49,900 nt of DNA from Candidatus Fermentibacter sp. Lineage in GTDB: Bacteria > Fermentibacterota > Fermentibacteria > Fermentibacterales > Fermentibacteraceae. Positions within the stretch are counted from its first letter, which is position 1, and the number at the start of each line of letters is the position of its first letter. Below the pieces are notes generated by a model, which was not told the origin of the DNA, did no database searches, and saw only the letters and a list, made by a program, of their open reading frames with translations. Where the stretch lies: positions 1 through 49,900 of the forward strand of contig JAUCPW010000028.1 of NCBI GenBank assembly GCA_030373045.1, written 5' to 3'. The translations under genes were made by a program, and so were the position numbers. Of this stretch, positions 1-8,457 are shown one piece after another.

Positions 1-71
1 GACAGCTTCAAGGCCTTAGAGGAGCACTGGGGCGGTATACAGACCTTGGTCGCCAGGACCGGGCGGGTATC
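1..71 (+). other. Upstream edge, probably tail of a preceding gene
   Basis: This stretch precedes panC and reads open in two frames. One frame stops at 16-18. Another stays open to a TGA at 184-186 and looks protein-like over its first 20 codons, with mostly G or C at third positions. The 3' end of an upstream gene, possibly overlapping panC, is likely, but I cannot name it. No strong ribosome-binding site precedes panC, which fits translational coupling to an upstream gene. Confidence 0.3.
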
Positions 72-938
72 ATGTGGATCAGCGGCTGGGCTGCGGACAG
101 GGCGGCGGCTGCGCGGGCAGGCCGCGCCGCCGGCGAGGGGGTGGCCCTCGTCCCCACGATGGGGGCCCTGCACGACGGCCACCTGAGCCTCGTCGCGCTT
201 GCTTCGCGCGGAGGCCGCAGGGTGGTGGTGTCGGTGTTCGTGAATCCGACCCAGTTCGGGCCGGGCGAGGATTTCGACAGGTATCCCCGCGATCCCGCCG
301 GCGACGCCGCCCGTCTCGAGAAGGCCGGGGCCGACGTGCTCTTCATGCCGGACGCGGGCGAGGTCTATCCGCCCGGCTTCGCATCGTGGGTCCAGCTCCC
401 CTCGATGGAGAACGTGCTCTGCGGCCGGTACCGCCCGGGTCACTTCAGGGGGGTGGCGACGGTCTGCTGCATCCTGTTCGGGATGGTGGGTCCCGATGCA
501 GCCGTCTTCGGCAGGAAGGACGCACAGCAGCTGGCCATCATCAAGAGGATGGTGTCTGATCTGAGGCTGGGCGTCGGGATAGTCGAGGCGCCCATAGTCA
601 GGGAGGCCGACGGGCTCGCCATGAGTTCCAGGAACGCCTATCTGACCCCCCCGCAGAGGGCCGAAGCCCCGCGGATCTTCGGGGGATTGCGCGCAGCGGC
701 GGCTCTTGCGGCCAGCGGGCGGCCCTGCTCCTCCGAACTCGCCTCCGCCTTCCGTGCGGGGCTCGAGGATTCGGGCGAACTCGCCGTCCAGTACGTCGAG
801 CTCGTGGATCCATCGACCCTGGAACCCATGGACGTCCTCGACAGGGACGGCCTGCTGGCGGTGGCGGTCCTCGCGGGCCGGACCCGTCTGATCGACAATC
901 TGATACTCCGCCCCGGCGCCGGGGCGGTGGAGGTATGA
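72..938 (+). CDS. panC: Pantothenate synthetase
   Basis: PanC joins pantoate and beta-alanine using ATP to make pantothenate, the coenzyme A precursor, in the cytoplasm. The 288-residue length is normal for the family. The nucleotide-binding motif PTMGALHDGH lies at residues 28-37. It is followed by FVNPTQF, the pantoate-binding GRYRPGHF, FGRKDAQQ and the KMSKS-like MSSRN. The start is ATG at 72; the frame is open further upstream, but this start leaves the usual spacing of about 27 residues before the HIGH-like motif. It is followed at once by panD, which makes the beta-alanine that PanC uses, so two steps of one pathway are coupled. It begins a 14-gene co-directional run. Confidence 0.95.
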   Translation: MWISGWAADRAAAARAGRAAGEGVALVPTMGALHDGHLSLVALASRGGRRVVVSVFVNPTQFGPGEDFDRYPRDPAGDAARLEKAGADVLFMPDAGEVYPPGFASWVQLPSMENVLCGRYRPGHFRGVATVCCILFGMVGPDAAVFGRKDAQQLAIIKRMVSDLRLGVGIVEAPIVREADGLAMSSRNAYLTPPQRAEAPRIFGGLRAAAALAASGRPCSSELASAFRAGLEDSGELAVQYVELVDPSTLEPMDVLDRDGLLAVAVLAGRTRLIDNLILRPGAGAVEV

Positions 939-939
939 C

Positions 940-1296
940 TTGCTCAGGTGCTTCCTCGGAGCCAAGCTCCACAGGGTGGTGGTGACGGACGCCTGCACCG
1001 ACTATGTGGGCTCCATCGAGATCGACTCGGCCCTCCTCGAACTGTCGGGCATAGCGCCGGGAGAGAGGGTCCAGGTGGCCGATCTCGCCAACGGGCAGCG
1101 GTTCGAGACCTATGTCATCGAAGGGGCCAGGGACAGCGGAACCGTCAGCATCAACGGAGCCGCGGCCCTGCTCGTGAAGCCCGGCGACAGGGTCATCGTG
1201 ATGCAGTACGTCTGGGTCCAGACGGGCGAGGAGCCTCCGTTGCCCCGCATAGTCATGGCCGACGAACGGAACCTCGATCCGAGGCTCCTGGGTTGA
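940..1296 (+). CDS. panD: Aspartate 1-decarboxylase, pyruvoyl type
   Basis: PanD decarboxylates aspartate to beta-alanine for pantothenate. The 118-residue protein has the self-cleavage pair Gly24-Ser25 in the context YVGSI; Ser25 is known in this family to become the pyruvoyl cofactor after cleavage. The conserved Lys9 and the later INGAAA segment are present. The start is TTG at 940, just after the panC stop (TGA at 936-938), with a GGAGG-like site at 928-932. The only nearby ATG, at 935, is in another frame, so TTG is well supported. The pair panC-panD is a common bacterial arrangement. Confidence 0.95.
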   Translation: MLRCFLGAKLHRVVVTDACTDYVGSIEIDSALLELSGIAPGERVQVADLANGQRFETYVIEGARDSGTVSINGAAALLVKPGDRVIVMQYVWVQTGEEPPLPRIVMADERNLDPRLLG

Positions 1297-2255
1297 CCGC
1301 GGCAGTCATCCTGGCCGCCGGAGCCGGGAAGCGGATGCATTCGGACCTGCCGAAGGTGATGCATCCCGTCCTGGGCAGGCCGATGGTTCTCCGTGTGGCC
1401 GACATGGCCTCCTCGTGCGGCTTCGACCGGATCGTCGCAGTCGTGGGCCACGGCCGCGAGAGGCTCATCCCCCTCCTCGAGGACTGCGGGATCGGCTGGG
1501 TCGTGCAGGAGAGGCAGCTGGGCACCGCCCATGCCGTCTCGTGTGCCACGGGGAGCGTCGCCGCCGACGAATACGCCATTCTGCTGGGCGACGTGCCGCT
1601 CCTGCGGGCGGAAACGGTCGTCTCCCTCATGGAGGCGCGGCGCTCGGCCGGGGCATCCATGGCCGTGCTCACCGCCGAAGCCCCGGATCCCGCAGGATAC
1701 GGGCGGATCGTCAGGAAGTCGGGCAACCTGGTCGACAGGATCGTCGAGGAGCGCGACGCGGATGCGCGTACCCGCCAGATACGGGAGATCAACACCGGCG
1801 TCATGGCCTTCGAGGGGCGGGCCCTGGCGGGCTTCATCGGACAGATCGGCAACGACAACGCCCAGGGCGAGTTCTACCTCACGGACGCCGCCGCCCTGGC
1901 CTCGGCGGGCGGCCTGGGATGCGCGGCCTGTCTGGCCCGCGACTGGGAGGAGGTCGCCGGAGTGAACGACCCGTTCCAGCTCGCCGAGGCTTCCCGTGCG
2001 CTCTCCCGGAGGAACGTAGAGCGTCTGACGGCCGCCGGCGTGCGCTTCACCGATCCCTCGGGCGTCTGGGTGGAGGACGGCGTGACGGCTTCAGGCGGCT
2101 CGGAGATAGGCAGGTTCGCCAGGCTCTCCGGGGCTACCTCGCTCGGAGAGGGCTCGGTGGTGGGAGACGGATCGATCCTCGAGGACGCGACCGTCCCATC
2201 CGGGGCCGTCCTTCCCCCCTACACCGTCATCCTGCGGGGAGGCGGGCTTGGATAG
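1293..2255 (+). CDS. GlmU-like sugar-phosphate nucleotidyltransferase, short form
   Basis: The N-terminal half is a classical GlmU uridylyltransferase domain: LAAGAGKRM at residues 7-15, a Lys in DLPKVMHP, the QLGTAHAV segment, the metal-binding LLGDVPLL, and NTGVMAF followed by NDNAQGEFYLTD. It should make a nucleotide sugar, most likely UDP-N-acetylglucosamine. The protein has only 320 residues against about 450-460 for full GlmU. It ends in a short run resembling the start of the left-handed beta-helix, so the acetyltransferase domain is missing. The TTG start at 1293 overlaps the panD stop. It may rely on a separate acetyltransferase, or use another sugar; the specificity is inferred. Confidence 0.8.
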   Translation: MTAAVILAAGAGKRMHSDLPKVMHPVLGRPMVLRVADMASSCGFDRIVAVVGHGRERLIPLLEDCGIGWVVQERQLGTAHAVSCATGSVAADEYAILLGDVPLLRAETVVSLMEARRSAGASMAVLTAEAPDPAGYGRIVRKSGNLVDRIVEERDADARTRQIREINTGVMAFEGRALAGFIGQIGNDNAQGEFYLTDAAALASAGGLGCAACLARDWEEVAGVNDPFQLAEASRALSRRNVERLTAAGVRFTDPSGVWVEDGVTASGGSEIGRFARLSGATSLGEGSVVGDGSILEDATVPSGAVLPPYTVILRGGGLG

Positions 2256-2736
2256 GATGTGGGCGCCGTGGCGCAGAGCCTACGTATCCGGAGAGGCCCC
2301 GGAGCAGGGCTGCCTGTTCTGCAGGCTGGCCTCGGTGACGGATGACGGGGAGAACCTGGTCCTGGCACGCGGGAGGCTCGCCTTCGCCGTGCTCAACCGA
2401 TATCCCTACACGAACGGGCACCTGATGGTGGTGCCGGTGCGCCATGTCGCGCTGTTCTCCGAGCTGGAGCCGGAGGAGGGTGCAGCCCTCATGGCCGGCG
2501 TTGCGGCCGCCGAGAGGGCCTTTGCGGAGGCGATGAGCTGCGGAGGCGTCAACGGCGGATGGAACGTCGGGAGATGCGCCGGCGCCGGCGTGGAGGGTCA
2601 CCTGCACCTGCACGTCCTCCCCAGGTGGCCGGGAGACGTCAATTTCCTGCCCGCGGTCGCCGACGTGAAGGTCGTGTCGGAATCGCTGGAGAGCTCGTAC
2701 CGGAGGCTCCTGCCGTTCTTCGAGGGGGTCTTCTGA
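2248..2736 (+). CDS. HIT-family nucleotide hydrolase or transferase
   Basis: The 162-residue protein carries the histidine triad HLHLH at residues 118-122, followed by VLPRW, the catalytic signature of HIT proteins acting on nucleoside phosphoesters such as Ap4A. A CLFC pair at residues 22-25 may bind zinc, and NRYPYTNGHLMVVP around residues 50-63 is the usual second core motif. The start is TTG at 2248, inside the end of the preceding gene, with a GGGGAGG site at 2237-2243. The N-terminus then reads MDRMWAPWR, typical of the family; ATG at 2257 is the alternative. Substrate cannot be told from sequence. Confidence 0.9.
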   Translation: MDRMWAPWRRAYVSGEAPEQGCLFCRLASVTDDGENLVLARGRLAFAVLNRYPYTNGHLMVVPVRHVALFSELEPEEGAALMAGVAAAERAFAEAMSCGGVNGGWNVGRCAGAGVEGHLHLHVLPRWPGDVNFLPAVADVKVVSESLESSYRRLLPFFEGVF

Positions 2737-3219
2737 ATGGGTCTCCAGACGCATGGACTCGTCTGGAGGCTTCTTGCGACCCTGCTGGCCCTGGGCCTCG
2801 CGGGGATCTCGATCTGGGGCAGGATACCCGAACCCGTCCGGGATCCGGCGACTGCCGATTCGCTCCCTCCTCCGCCGGACACCGTGAGTCTCAGGATACT
2901 CAACGGGTCCGGGATGGCAGGTCTGGCGAGAACCGTGCAGAGGTACTTCCTCGGGTACGCAGGAGAGACCGTCTTCGTCATGCCCTTCGAACCGTCGGAT
3001 GCCGACAGGGACGATTACGCGACTACGATAGTCGTGTCCCACGTACCGGGACCGGAGGCCGCCAGGGCGGCGTCGGCCATGCTCGGGCTGGGTGACAGCT
3101 CGATAGTCTGGAGCGTCGAGAGCGATCCGCCGACCGATCTGACCGTCTATCTCGGAAGGGACGTGGCGGCCAGGCGGGACGAGTTCATACCGGTAGAACA
3201 ACAGAACCCGGAGGAATGA
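2737..3219 (+). CDS. Membrane-anchored LytR_C-domain protein
   Basis: The 160-residue protein has one hydrophobic segment near residues 8-27, probably a signal anchor. A proline-rich linker follows, then a domain beginning with VSLRILNGSGMAGLA, which matches the start of the LytR C-terminal domain. That domain is often found alone in small envelope proteins next to rsfS; its function is poorly known. ATG at 2737 follows the HIT stop directly. The rsfS gene follows within two bases, so the three genes are probably co-translated. No catalytic residues are evident. Confidence 0.7.
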   Translation: MGLQTHGLVWRLLATLLALGLAGISIWGRIPEPVRDPATADSLPPPPDTVSLRILNGSGMAGLARTVQRYFLGYAGETVFVMPFEPSDADRDDYATTIVVSHVPGPEAARAASAMLGLGDSSIVWSVESDPPTDLTVYLGRDVAARRDEFIPVEQQNPEE

Positions 3220-3220
3220 T

Positions 3221-3589
3221 TTGGCAGAGGACATAATAGCCCCGATCGTCGCGGCGATCCACGAGAGGCGGGGGTTCGGGGTCAGGGCGATCGACATGAG
3301 CGGCTTCCCCCTGACCATGGACATGTTCCTGATAGCTTCCGCGTCCAGCTCCACCCAGGCCCGTGCGGTCGCCGACAGGGTCGAGGATGTTGCCAGATCC
3401 CTCGGAGTGAGGCTCCACCACAAGGAGGGGTACGAGGAGGGAGACTGGATCCTTCTCGACTTCGGCACCCTGGTGGTGCACGTCTTCCAGCCGCAGACGA
3501 GGGAGTACTACAACCTGGAGATGCTCTGGAGCGATGCGGACTTCGAGGACATCCCCGACTCGCCGGACGGGGCATCGGATGAGGCCTGA
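3221..3589 (+). CDS. rsfS: Ribosomal silencing factor RsfS
   Basis: RsfS binds ribosomal protein L14 and blocks joining of the two ribosomal subunits when nutrients are scarce. The 122-residue protein has the family core: a segment with HHKEGYEEGDWILLDFG, then VVHVFQPQTREYYNLE and a final LW..AD. The start is TTG at 3221, read from a GGAGGA site at 3210-3215. Its last 11 bases overlap the argS start. In many bacteria rsfS lies near nadD and LytR_C genes; here nadD is absent but the LytR_C neighbour is kept. Confidence 0.93.
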   Translation: MAEDIIAPIVAAIHERRGFGVRAIDMSGFPLTMDMFLIASASSSTQARAVADRVEDVARSLGVRLHHKEGYEEGDWILLDFGTLVVHVFQPQTREYYNLEMLWSDADFEDIPDSPDGASDEA

Positions 3590-5264
3590 GGAGGCCAGGA
3601 GACTCGCCTCCGACCGGCTTTCGGCCCTGCTCGCCGCGCGCTTCGGGATCGAACGCGAAGTGGTGCTCGCCGAACCGAGGGAGGAGTCCTTCGGCGACAT
3701 CTCCACGCGGGCGGCTCTCGAGGCCGCCGGCAGGGCCGGGGTGAAGCCGGCCGAAATCGCCCGCGTCCTGGCCTCGGAGGCTTCGCTGCCATCCGGGGTG
3801 TTCTCCTCGATCACCACGGAGGGCCCGGGATACGTCAACCTGACTTTCTCGAGGCGCTATCTCTGCGAGATCACGTGCGCCCTCTCGAGGGAGGGGCTCC
3901 TTCCGCTGATCAGGGGCTCTGGAAGCGGCCGCAGGGCCCTCGTGGAGTATGTCAGCTCCAACCCCACCGGACCCCTGAACGTGGGACACTGCAGGCAGGC
4001 GGTCCTCGGCGAGGCCGTCGCCGGGCTCCTGGAGGCGGCGGGATGGACAGTCGAGAGGGAGTACTACTTCAACGACGCGGGCAGGCAGAGCCTCCTGCTC
4101 GGCGAATCCCTGGCCTCCCGGTATGCCGGCCTCGGAGGCACCGAGGTGCCCGTCCCGGAGGGCGGATACCAGGGTGAATACCTCCTCCTCTGGGCGGGGG
4201 ATCTGATGGAGGAGCGCGGCGGAGGGCTCACATGGGCCTCCGACAGTGCCGTCTTCGTCGACTACGCCAGGGAGAGGGCCATGGCGATGATAAAGGATGA
4301 CCTGGCCGTTCTCGGCGTGGAGTTCGACCGGTACTTCAGCGAGTCGAGCCTGATCCCGGACAGGGTGGAGGCCGCCCTGGAGATGCTTGCCGCGGTCGAG
4401 ACCGGGGCGGGTCCCCTCCTGTACGAGGAGCCCGCCGGTTCCGGAAAGCGCTGGGCCAGGCTGACCGCCCTGGGCAGGCCCGAGGACAGGGTTCTGGTGC
4501 GCGACAACGGGATGTTCACCTACAGGATGCCCGACATAGCCTACCACCTGGACAAGTTCGGGCGCGGATACGACCTGATGGTCGATATCTTCGGAGCCGA
4601 CCACCTGGACACCAGCCGTGACGTGACGGCCCTGCTCTCGGCCATCCTGGGAGGAGACGAGGTCTCCCGCAGGCTGAAGGTGATCCTGCACCAGTTCGTG
4701 ACCCTCGTGCGCGACGGCAGGAAGGTGAAGATGTCCACCAGGGCCGCCAACTACGTCACCCTGCGCGACCTGGTGGAGGAGGCCGGATCCGCCGACGTCA
4801 CGAGATACCTGTTCCTGACCAGGAAGGCCGAGTCCCACATGGACTTCGACCTGGAGCTGGCCAGGCGCCAGTCCGACGACAACCCCGTCTACTATGTGCA
4901 GTACGCGTGCGCCAGGATATCCGGAATCCTCCGGAATGCGGAACCCTCCGGCCTCGTGCCGGAGACCGACGCATCCCGCGCAGAGGAACTCCTGAACGGC
5001 GCCGACGAACGGAGGCTGATGCGCCTGCTCGAGGCCGTCCCGGTACGGACGGCCGCGGCAGCGTCGGCACTCGAACCCCACAGGCTCACCGAGCTCCTGC
5101 ACGAGCTGGCCGTGTCCTTCCACGGCTTCTACCAGAGGGTCCGCGTCGTGGACCCCTCCGAGCCCGCCCTGTCGGGGGCCAGGCTCATGCTCTGCTCGGC
5201 CTGCCGCAACACGATGAGGGACCTCCTGGGCGTGCTGGGTGTAGCCGCGCCCGAGAGGATGTGA
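3579..5264 (+). CDS. argS: Arginyl-tRNA synthetase
   Basis: ArgS charges tRNA-Arg with arginine. The 561-residue protein starts with an Add-1-type N-terminal domain. The class I signature SSNPTGPLNVGH is near residue 128, where NVGH replaces the HIGH tetrad. The KMS loop reads KMSTRAANYVTL near residue 386. A DALR anticodon-binding domain closes the protein, with FYQRVRVVD near its end. Length is normal for the family. The chosen start is ATG at 3579, overlapping rsfS by 11 bases; the open frame continues upstream but that part is the rsfS shadow. The short intergenic gap after it (19 bases) holds the pfkB ribosome-binding site. Confidence 0.95.
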   Translation: MRPEEARRLASDRLSALLAARFGIEREVVLAEPREESFGDISTRAALEAAGRAGVKPAEIARVLASEASLPSGVFSSITTEGPGYVNLTFSRRYLCEITCALSREGLLPLIRGSGSGRRALVEYVSSNPTGPLNVGHCRQAVLGEAVAGLLEAAGWTVEREYYFNDAGRQSLLLGESLASRYAGLGGTEVPVPEGGYQGEYLLLWAGDLMEERGGGLTWASDSAVFVDYARERAMAMIKDDLAVLGVEFDRYFSESSLIPDRVEAALEMLAAVETGAGPLLYEEPAGSGKRWARLTALGRPEDRVLVRDNGMFTYRMPDIAYHLDKFGRGYDLMVDIFGADHLDTSRDVTALLSAILGGDEVSRRLKVILHQFVTLVRDGRKVKMSTRAANYVTLRDLVEEAGSADVTRYLFLTRKAESHMDFDLELARRQSDDNPVYYVQYACARISGILRNAEPSGLVPETDASRAEELLNGADERRLMRLLEAVPVRTAAAASALEPHRLTELLHELAVSFHGFYQRVRVVDPSEPALSGARLMLCSACRNTMRDLLGVLGVAAPERM

Positions 5265-5283
5265 CCTCGGGGATCGGAGAGAG

Positions 5284-6198
5284 ATGGCCGTACTCGTGGT
5301 AGGTTCGATAGCGCTGGACACCCTCACGACTCCCTCGGGCAAGGCCGAGGAGACCCTCGGGGGGTCGGCGGTCTACTTCTCGCTGGGTGCCAGACCCTTC
5401 GACTCCGTAAGGGTCGTCGGCGTCGTAGGCCCGGACTTCCCCGTGCTCGAGAAGCGCTTCCTGGAGGAGAAGGGGATCGATCTCGGCGGGCTTCAGACAG
5501 GCCAGGGTCCGACATTCCGCTGGGAGGGAGTGTACGGCCCCGACCTCGGAGATGCCAGGACGATAAGGACCGAGCTCGGGGTGTTCGCGGGCTTCGCCCC
5601 CAGGCTGCCCGAGCACTACCGGAGCACGCCCTGCCTGTTCCTCGCGAACATCGACCCGGTGCTGCAGCTCGACGTGCTGGGGCAGGTCGAGAACCCGCGC
5701 TGGATAGCGGTCGACACCATGAACCTCTGGATCGACAGGCAGCGGGACGCCGTTCTCGAGGTGTTCCGCAAGGTCCAGATGGTTTTCGTGAACGCCTCGG
5801 AGGCGATGCAGGTCTCGGGCGAGACGAACATCTTCAGGGCGGGAGCGTGGATACTCGAACACGGCCCGGAGTATGTCGTCATCAAGAGGGGCGCGGCGGG
5901 CGTCCTGGCGCTCGGGGGGCCCGTCCCGTTCAACCTTCCCGCGGTGCCCGTCGAGAACGTGATCGATCCGACCGGAGCAGGAGATTCTTTCGCCGCGGGC
6001 ATGCTCGGATTCCTGTCCGGCTCGGGCAGGGGGCTCGATTTCGACAGCATCAGGATGGGGCTGGCCTACGGCTCCGTCATAGCCAGCTTCGCCGTTTCCG
6101 GCTTCGGGACCGGGATGATGAGGGATCTGACGAAGGAGGCCATAGAGGAGCGCATGCGCTTCTACCTCTCCTCGAACCAGATCATGGGCCGTTCCTGA
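5284..6198 (+). CDS. PfkB-family carbohydrate kinase
   Basis: This is a ribokinase-like kinase of 304 residues. The N-terminus has GSIALDTL and the GGSA.YFS element of the sugar site. The C-terminal signature DPTGAGDSFAAG holds the catalytic Asp and the anion hole. It also has LFLANI..VLQ and DTMNLWI, typical of a subgroup of uncharacterised PfkB proteins. The phosphorylated sugar or nucleoside cannot be read from the sequence. ATG at 5284 follows a GGAGAGAG site. The stop overlaps the purM start by one base, so it may act in nucleotide or sugar metabolism, but that is only context. Confidence 0.85.
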   Translation: MAVLVVGSIALDTLTTPSGKAEETLGGSAVYFSLGARPFDSVRVVGVVGPDFPVLEKRFLEEKGIDLGGLQTGQGPTFRWEGVYGPDLGDARTIRTELGVFAGFAPRLPEHYRSTPCLFLANIDPVLQLDVLGQVENPRWIAVDTMNLWIDRQRDAVLEVFRKVQMVFVNASEAMQVSGETNIFRAGAWILEHGPEYVVIKRGAAGVLALGGPVPFNLPAVPVENVIDPTGAGDSFAAGMLGFLSGSGRGLDFDSIRMGLAYGSVIASFAVSGFGTGMMRDLTKEAIEERMRFYLSSNQIMGRS

Positions 6199-7247
6199 TG
6201 GCCGGCACCGACTACGCCAGGGCCGGAGTCGACATAGACGAGGGCGAGAAGGCCGTATCCCTGATGAAGCAGGCCGTCAGGGAGACCTTCACCCCCCGCG
6301 TCCTCTCGGACCTCGGGAGCTTCGGGGGCCTCTTCCGGGCCGACTTCCCCGGCATGAGGAAGCCCGTCCTGGTCGCCAGCACCGACGGTGTGGGCACCAA
6401 ACTGAAGATAGCCGCGGCTGTCGGAGACTACTCGACGGTGGGCCGCGACCTCGTCAACCACTGTGTCAACGACATCCTCTCCCAGGGGGCGGAGCCGCTC
6501 TTCTTCCTCGACTACATCGCGTGCGGCAGGCTCGATTCGTCGGTGGCCGCCGGGATCGTCACGGGCATGGCCTCCGCCTGCAGGGAGAACGGATGCGCCC
6601 TTCTCGGCGGCGAAACGGCCGAGATGCCCGGCTTCTACTCCCCGGGCGACTATGACGTCGCCGGGACGATTGTCGGCGTGGTAGACGAGGAGCACATGGT
6701 GACGGCATCAGGGGTCCGCCCGGGCATGGCCCTGATCGGCCTCCCCTCGACCGGGCTGCACACGAACGGATACTCCCTGGCCAGGATGGTCCTCTTCGAG
6801 ATCGCCGGCCTCGCACCCGGCGACTCCCCCGCGGAGCTGGGCGGGCAAACCCTGGCCCAGGCTCTCCTGGCGGTTCACAGGAGCTATCTGAAGGCCGTCG
6901 CGCCCCTCGTACGGAAGGGCCTCGCGGCAGGGATCTGCCATGTCACGGGGGGCGGGATCCCCGGGAACCTCGGCAGGATCCTGCCGCCGGGCTGCGGCGC
7001 CGTCATCGAGGAGAACTGGCATGTCCCCCCGGTGTTCGGCCTCATCCGCAGGCTGGGCGACGTTGCCCCGGAAGACATGCGCAGAGCCTTCAACATGGGT
7101 GTCGGCCTCATCCTGGCCGTTCCGGCCGGGAGAGCCGCCGAGGCGGAGTCGATGCTCGCAGGAGCCGGAGAGCAACCCTTCAGGGCTGGCAGCACCGACG
7201 ATTCCGGTGCGATCCGGTTCACGGGCGGAAGGGAGGCGGGGCTGTGA
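6198..7247 (+). CDS. purM: Phosphoribosylformylglycinamidine cyclo-ligase
   Basis: PurM closes the imidazole ring in purine synthesis, turning FGAM into AIR with ATP. The 349-residue length is typical. Features seen are the N-terminal AGVDIDEGEKAV, the glycine-rich STDGVGTKLKIA loop, the active-site HCVNDIL, GGETAEMPG, and HVTGGGIPGNL. ATG at 6198 overlaps the preceding TGA. The open frame runs further upstream, but that part shadows the pfkB gene. The stop overlaps the next GTG start by four bases. No other pur genes lie in this window. Confidence 0.95.
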   Translation: MAGTDYARAGVDIDEGEKAVSLMKQAVRETFTPRVLSDLGSFGGLFRADFPGMRKPVLVASTDGVGTKLKIAAAVGDYSTVGRDLVNHCVNDILSQGAEPLFFLDYIACGRLDSSVAAGIVTGMASACRENGCALLGGETAEMPGFYSPGDYDVAGTIVGVVDEEHMVTASGVRPGMALIGLPSTGLHTNGYSLARMVLFEIAGLAPGDSPAELGGQTLAQALLAVHRSYLKAVAPLVRKGLAAGICHVTGGGIPGNLGRILPPGCGAVIEENWHVPPVFGLIRRLGDVAPEDMRRAFNMGVGLILAVPAGRAAEAESMLAGAGEQPFRAGSTDDSGAIRFTGGREAGL

Positions 7248-8455
7248 GGAAGGGTTACGGACTCGTCGAGAGCCTTGTAGAACGTGGAGCGGGAGGCGGA
7301 AGGATCCTCCTCGCCGTCCTCGACGGACTCGGTGATGTTTCGGAGCCCGGCTGCGGCACGCCGCTTGGGGAGGCCGCCAAGCCCAATCTCGACCGCCTGG
7401 CCTCCGAAGGAGCTCTCGGACAGCACATCCCGGTCGCCCACGGGATCACCCCGGGCTCCGGGCCCGCCCATCTCGCGCTCTTCGGCTACGATCCGGTCGA
7501 GTACTTCGTAGGGCGTGGCATCCTCTCCGCCCTGGGCATCGGCTTCGAGGTCCAGCCCGGTGATCTGGCCGTGAGAGCAAACTTCTGCACCCTCGACGGC
7601 TCGGGGGCCGTGGCCGACCGGAGGGCCGGCAGGATCGACACCGCGAAGAACGCCGCGCTGTCGGCGAGGCTCGACGGCATGGATATCGAGGATGTGAGGG
7701 TTTTCGTAAGGCCCGAGAAGGAGCACAGGGCCTGCGTGGTCTTCAGGGGCCCGGGGCTCTCCGGGGATGTGGCCGAGACCGATCCCGGCCATGTCGGGAT
7801 GCAGCCGGTCCGGCCCGTCCCGCTCGCCGCAGGGGCGGAGAAGGCCTCTCGCATCATCGGCGAGTTCCTTCGCAGAGCCCATGAGCTCCTGGCCGGCGAA
7901 TCCCCGGCCAACGGGATGCTCCTGCGCGGATATGCCGGCTACAGCCCTTATCCGTCGATGGAGGAGCGCTTCGGGGTCCGGGCCTCCGCCGTGGCGCTGT
8001 ATCCGATGTACAGGGGAGTGGCGTCGCTCGTGGGCATGGAGGTGATGCCGTGCTCCACCAGGGACGACCAGGTCAGTGCCGCCGGAGATGCCGCATCGGC
8101 CGGGTCGGACTTCGTCTTCCTGCACCACAAGCCGACCGACAGTGCCGGCGAGGACGGCAGTTTCGAGGCCAAGAAGGCCGCCGTGGAGGCGTTCGACTCA
8201 ATGGTGCCCGGGCTCCTGGCGTGCGGTTTCGATGTCGTCTGCGTCACCGGCGACCACAGCACCCCCTGTCCGATGAAGCAGCACAGCTGGCATCCGGTGC
8301 CCGTGCTCCTGCGCGGGGGACCCCAGAGATGCGGATGGAGCAGCACCTTCGACGAGAGGGAGGCCGCCCGTGGCGCACTGGGCACCATTCCCGCCGTCGA
8401 CCTGATGGCCATCCTGCTGGCCTCCGCAGGCCGGCTCGCGAAATACGGGGCCTAG
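7244..8455 (+). CDS. apgM: Cofactor-independent phosphoglycerate mutase, archaeal (ApgM) type
   Basis: This glycolytic enzyme interconverts 3- and 2-phosphoglycerate without bisphosphoglycerate. It belongs to the alkaline-phosphatase superfamily. The 403-residue length matches ApgM (about 400), not bacterial GpmI (about 510). The metal-binding Asp is in LLAVLDGLGD near residue 28. The phosphoacceptor Ser lies in TPGSGPAHLALFGYDP near residue 72. The second metal site is TGDHSTPCPMKQHSWHPVP near residues 336-354. The start is GTG at 7244, overlapping purM. ApgM-type enzymes are commonest in archaea but occur in several bacterial phyla, so transfer is possible but not shown. Confidence 0.92.
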   Translation: MRKGYGLVESLVERGAGGGRILLAVLDGLGDVSEPGCGTPLGEAAKPNLDRLASEGALGQHIPVAHGITPGSGPAHLALFGYDPVEYFVGRGILSALGIGFEVQPGDLAVRANFCTLDGSGAVADRRAGRIDTAKNAALSARLDGMDIEDVRVFVRPEKEHRACVVFRGPGLSGDVAETDPGHVGMQPVRPVPLAAGAEKASRIIGEFLRRAHELLAGESPANGMLLRGYAGYSPYPSMEERFGVRASAVALYPMYRGVASLVGMEVMPCSTRDDQVSAAGDAASAGSDFVFLHHKPTDSAGEDGSFEAKKAAVEAFDSMVPGLLACGFDVVCVTGDHSTPCPMKQHSWHPVPVLLRGGPQRCGWSSTFDEREAARGALGTIPAVDLMAILLASAGRLAKYGA

Positions 8456-8457
8456 GC

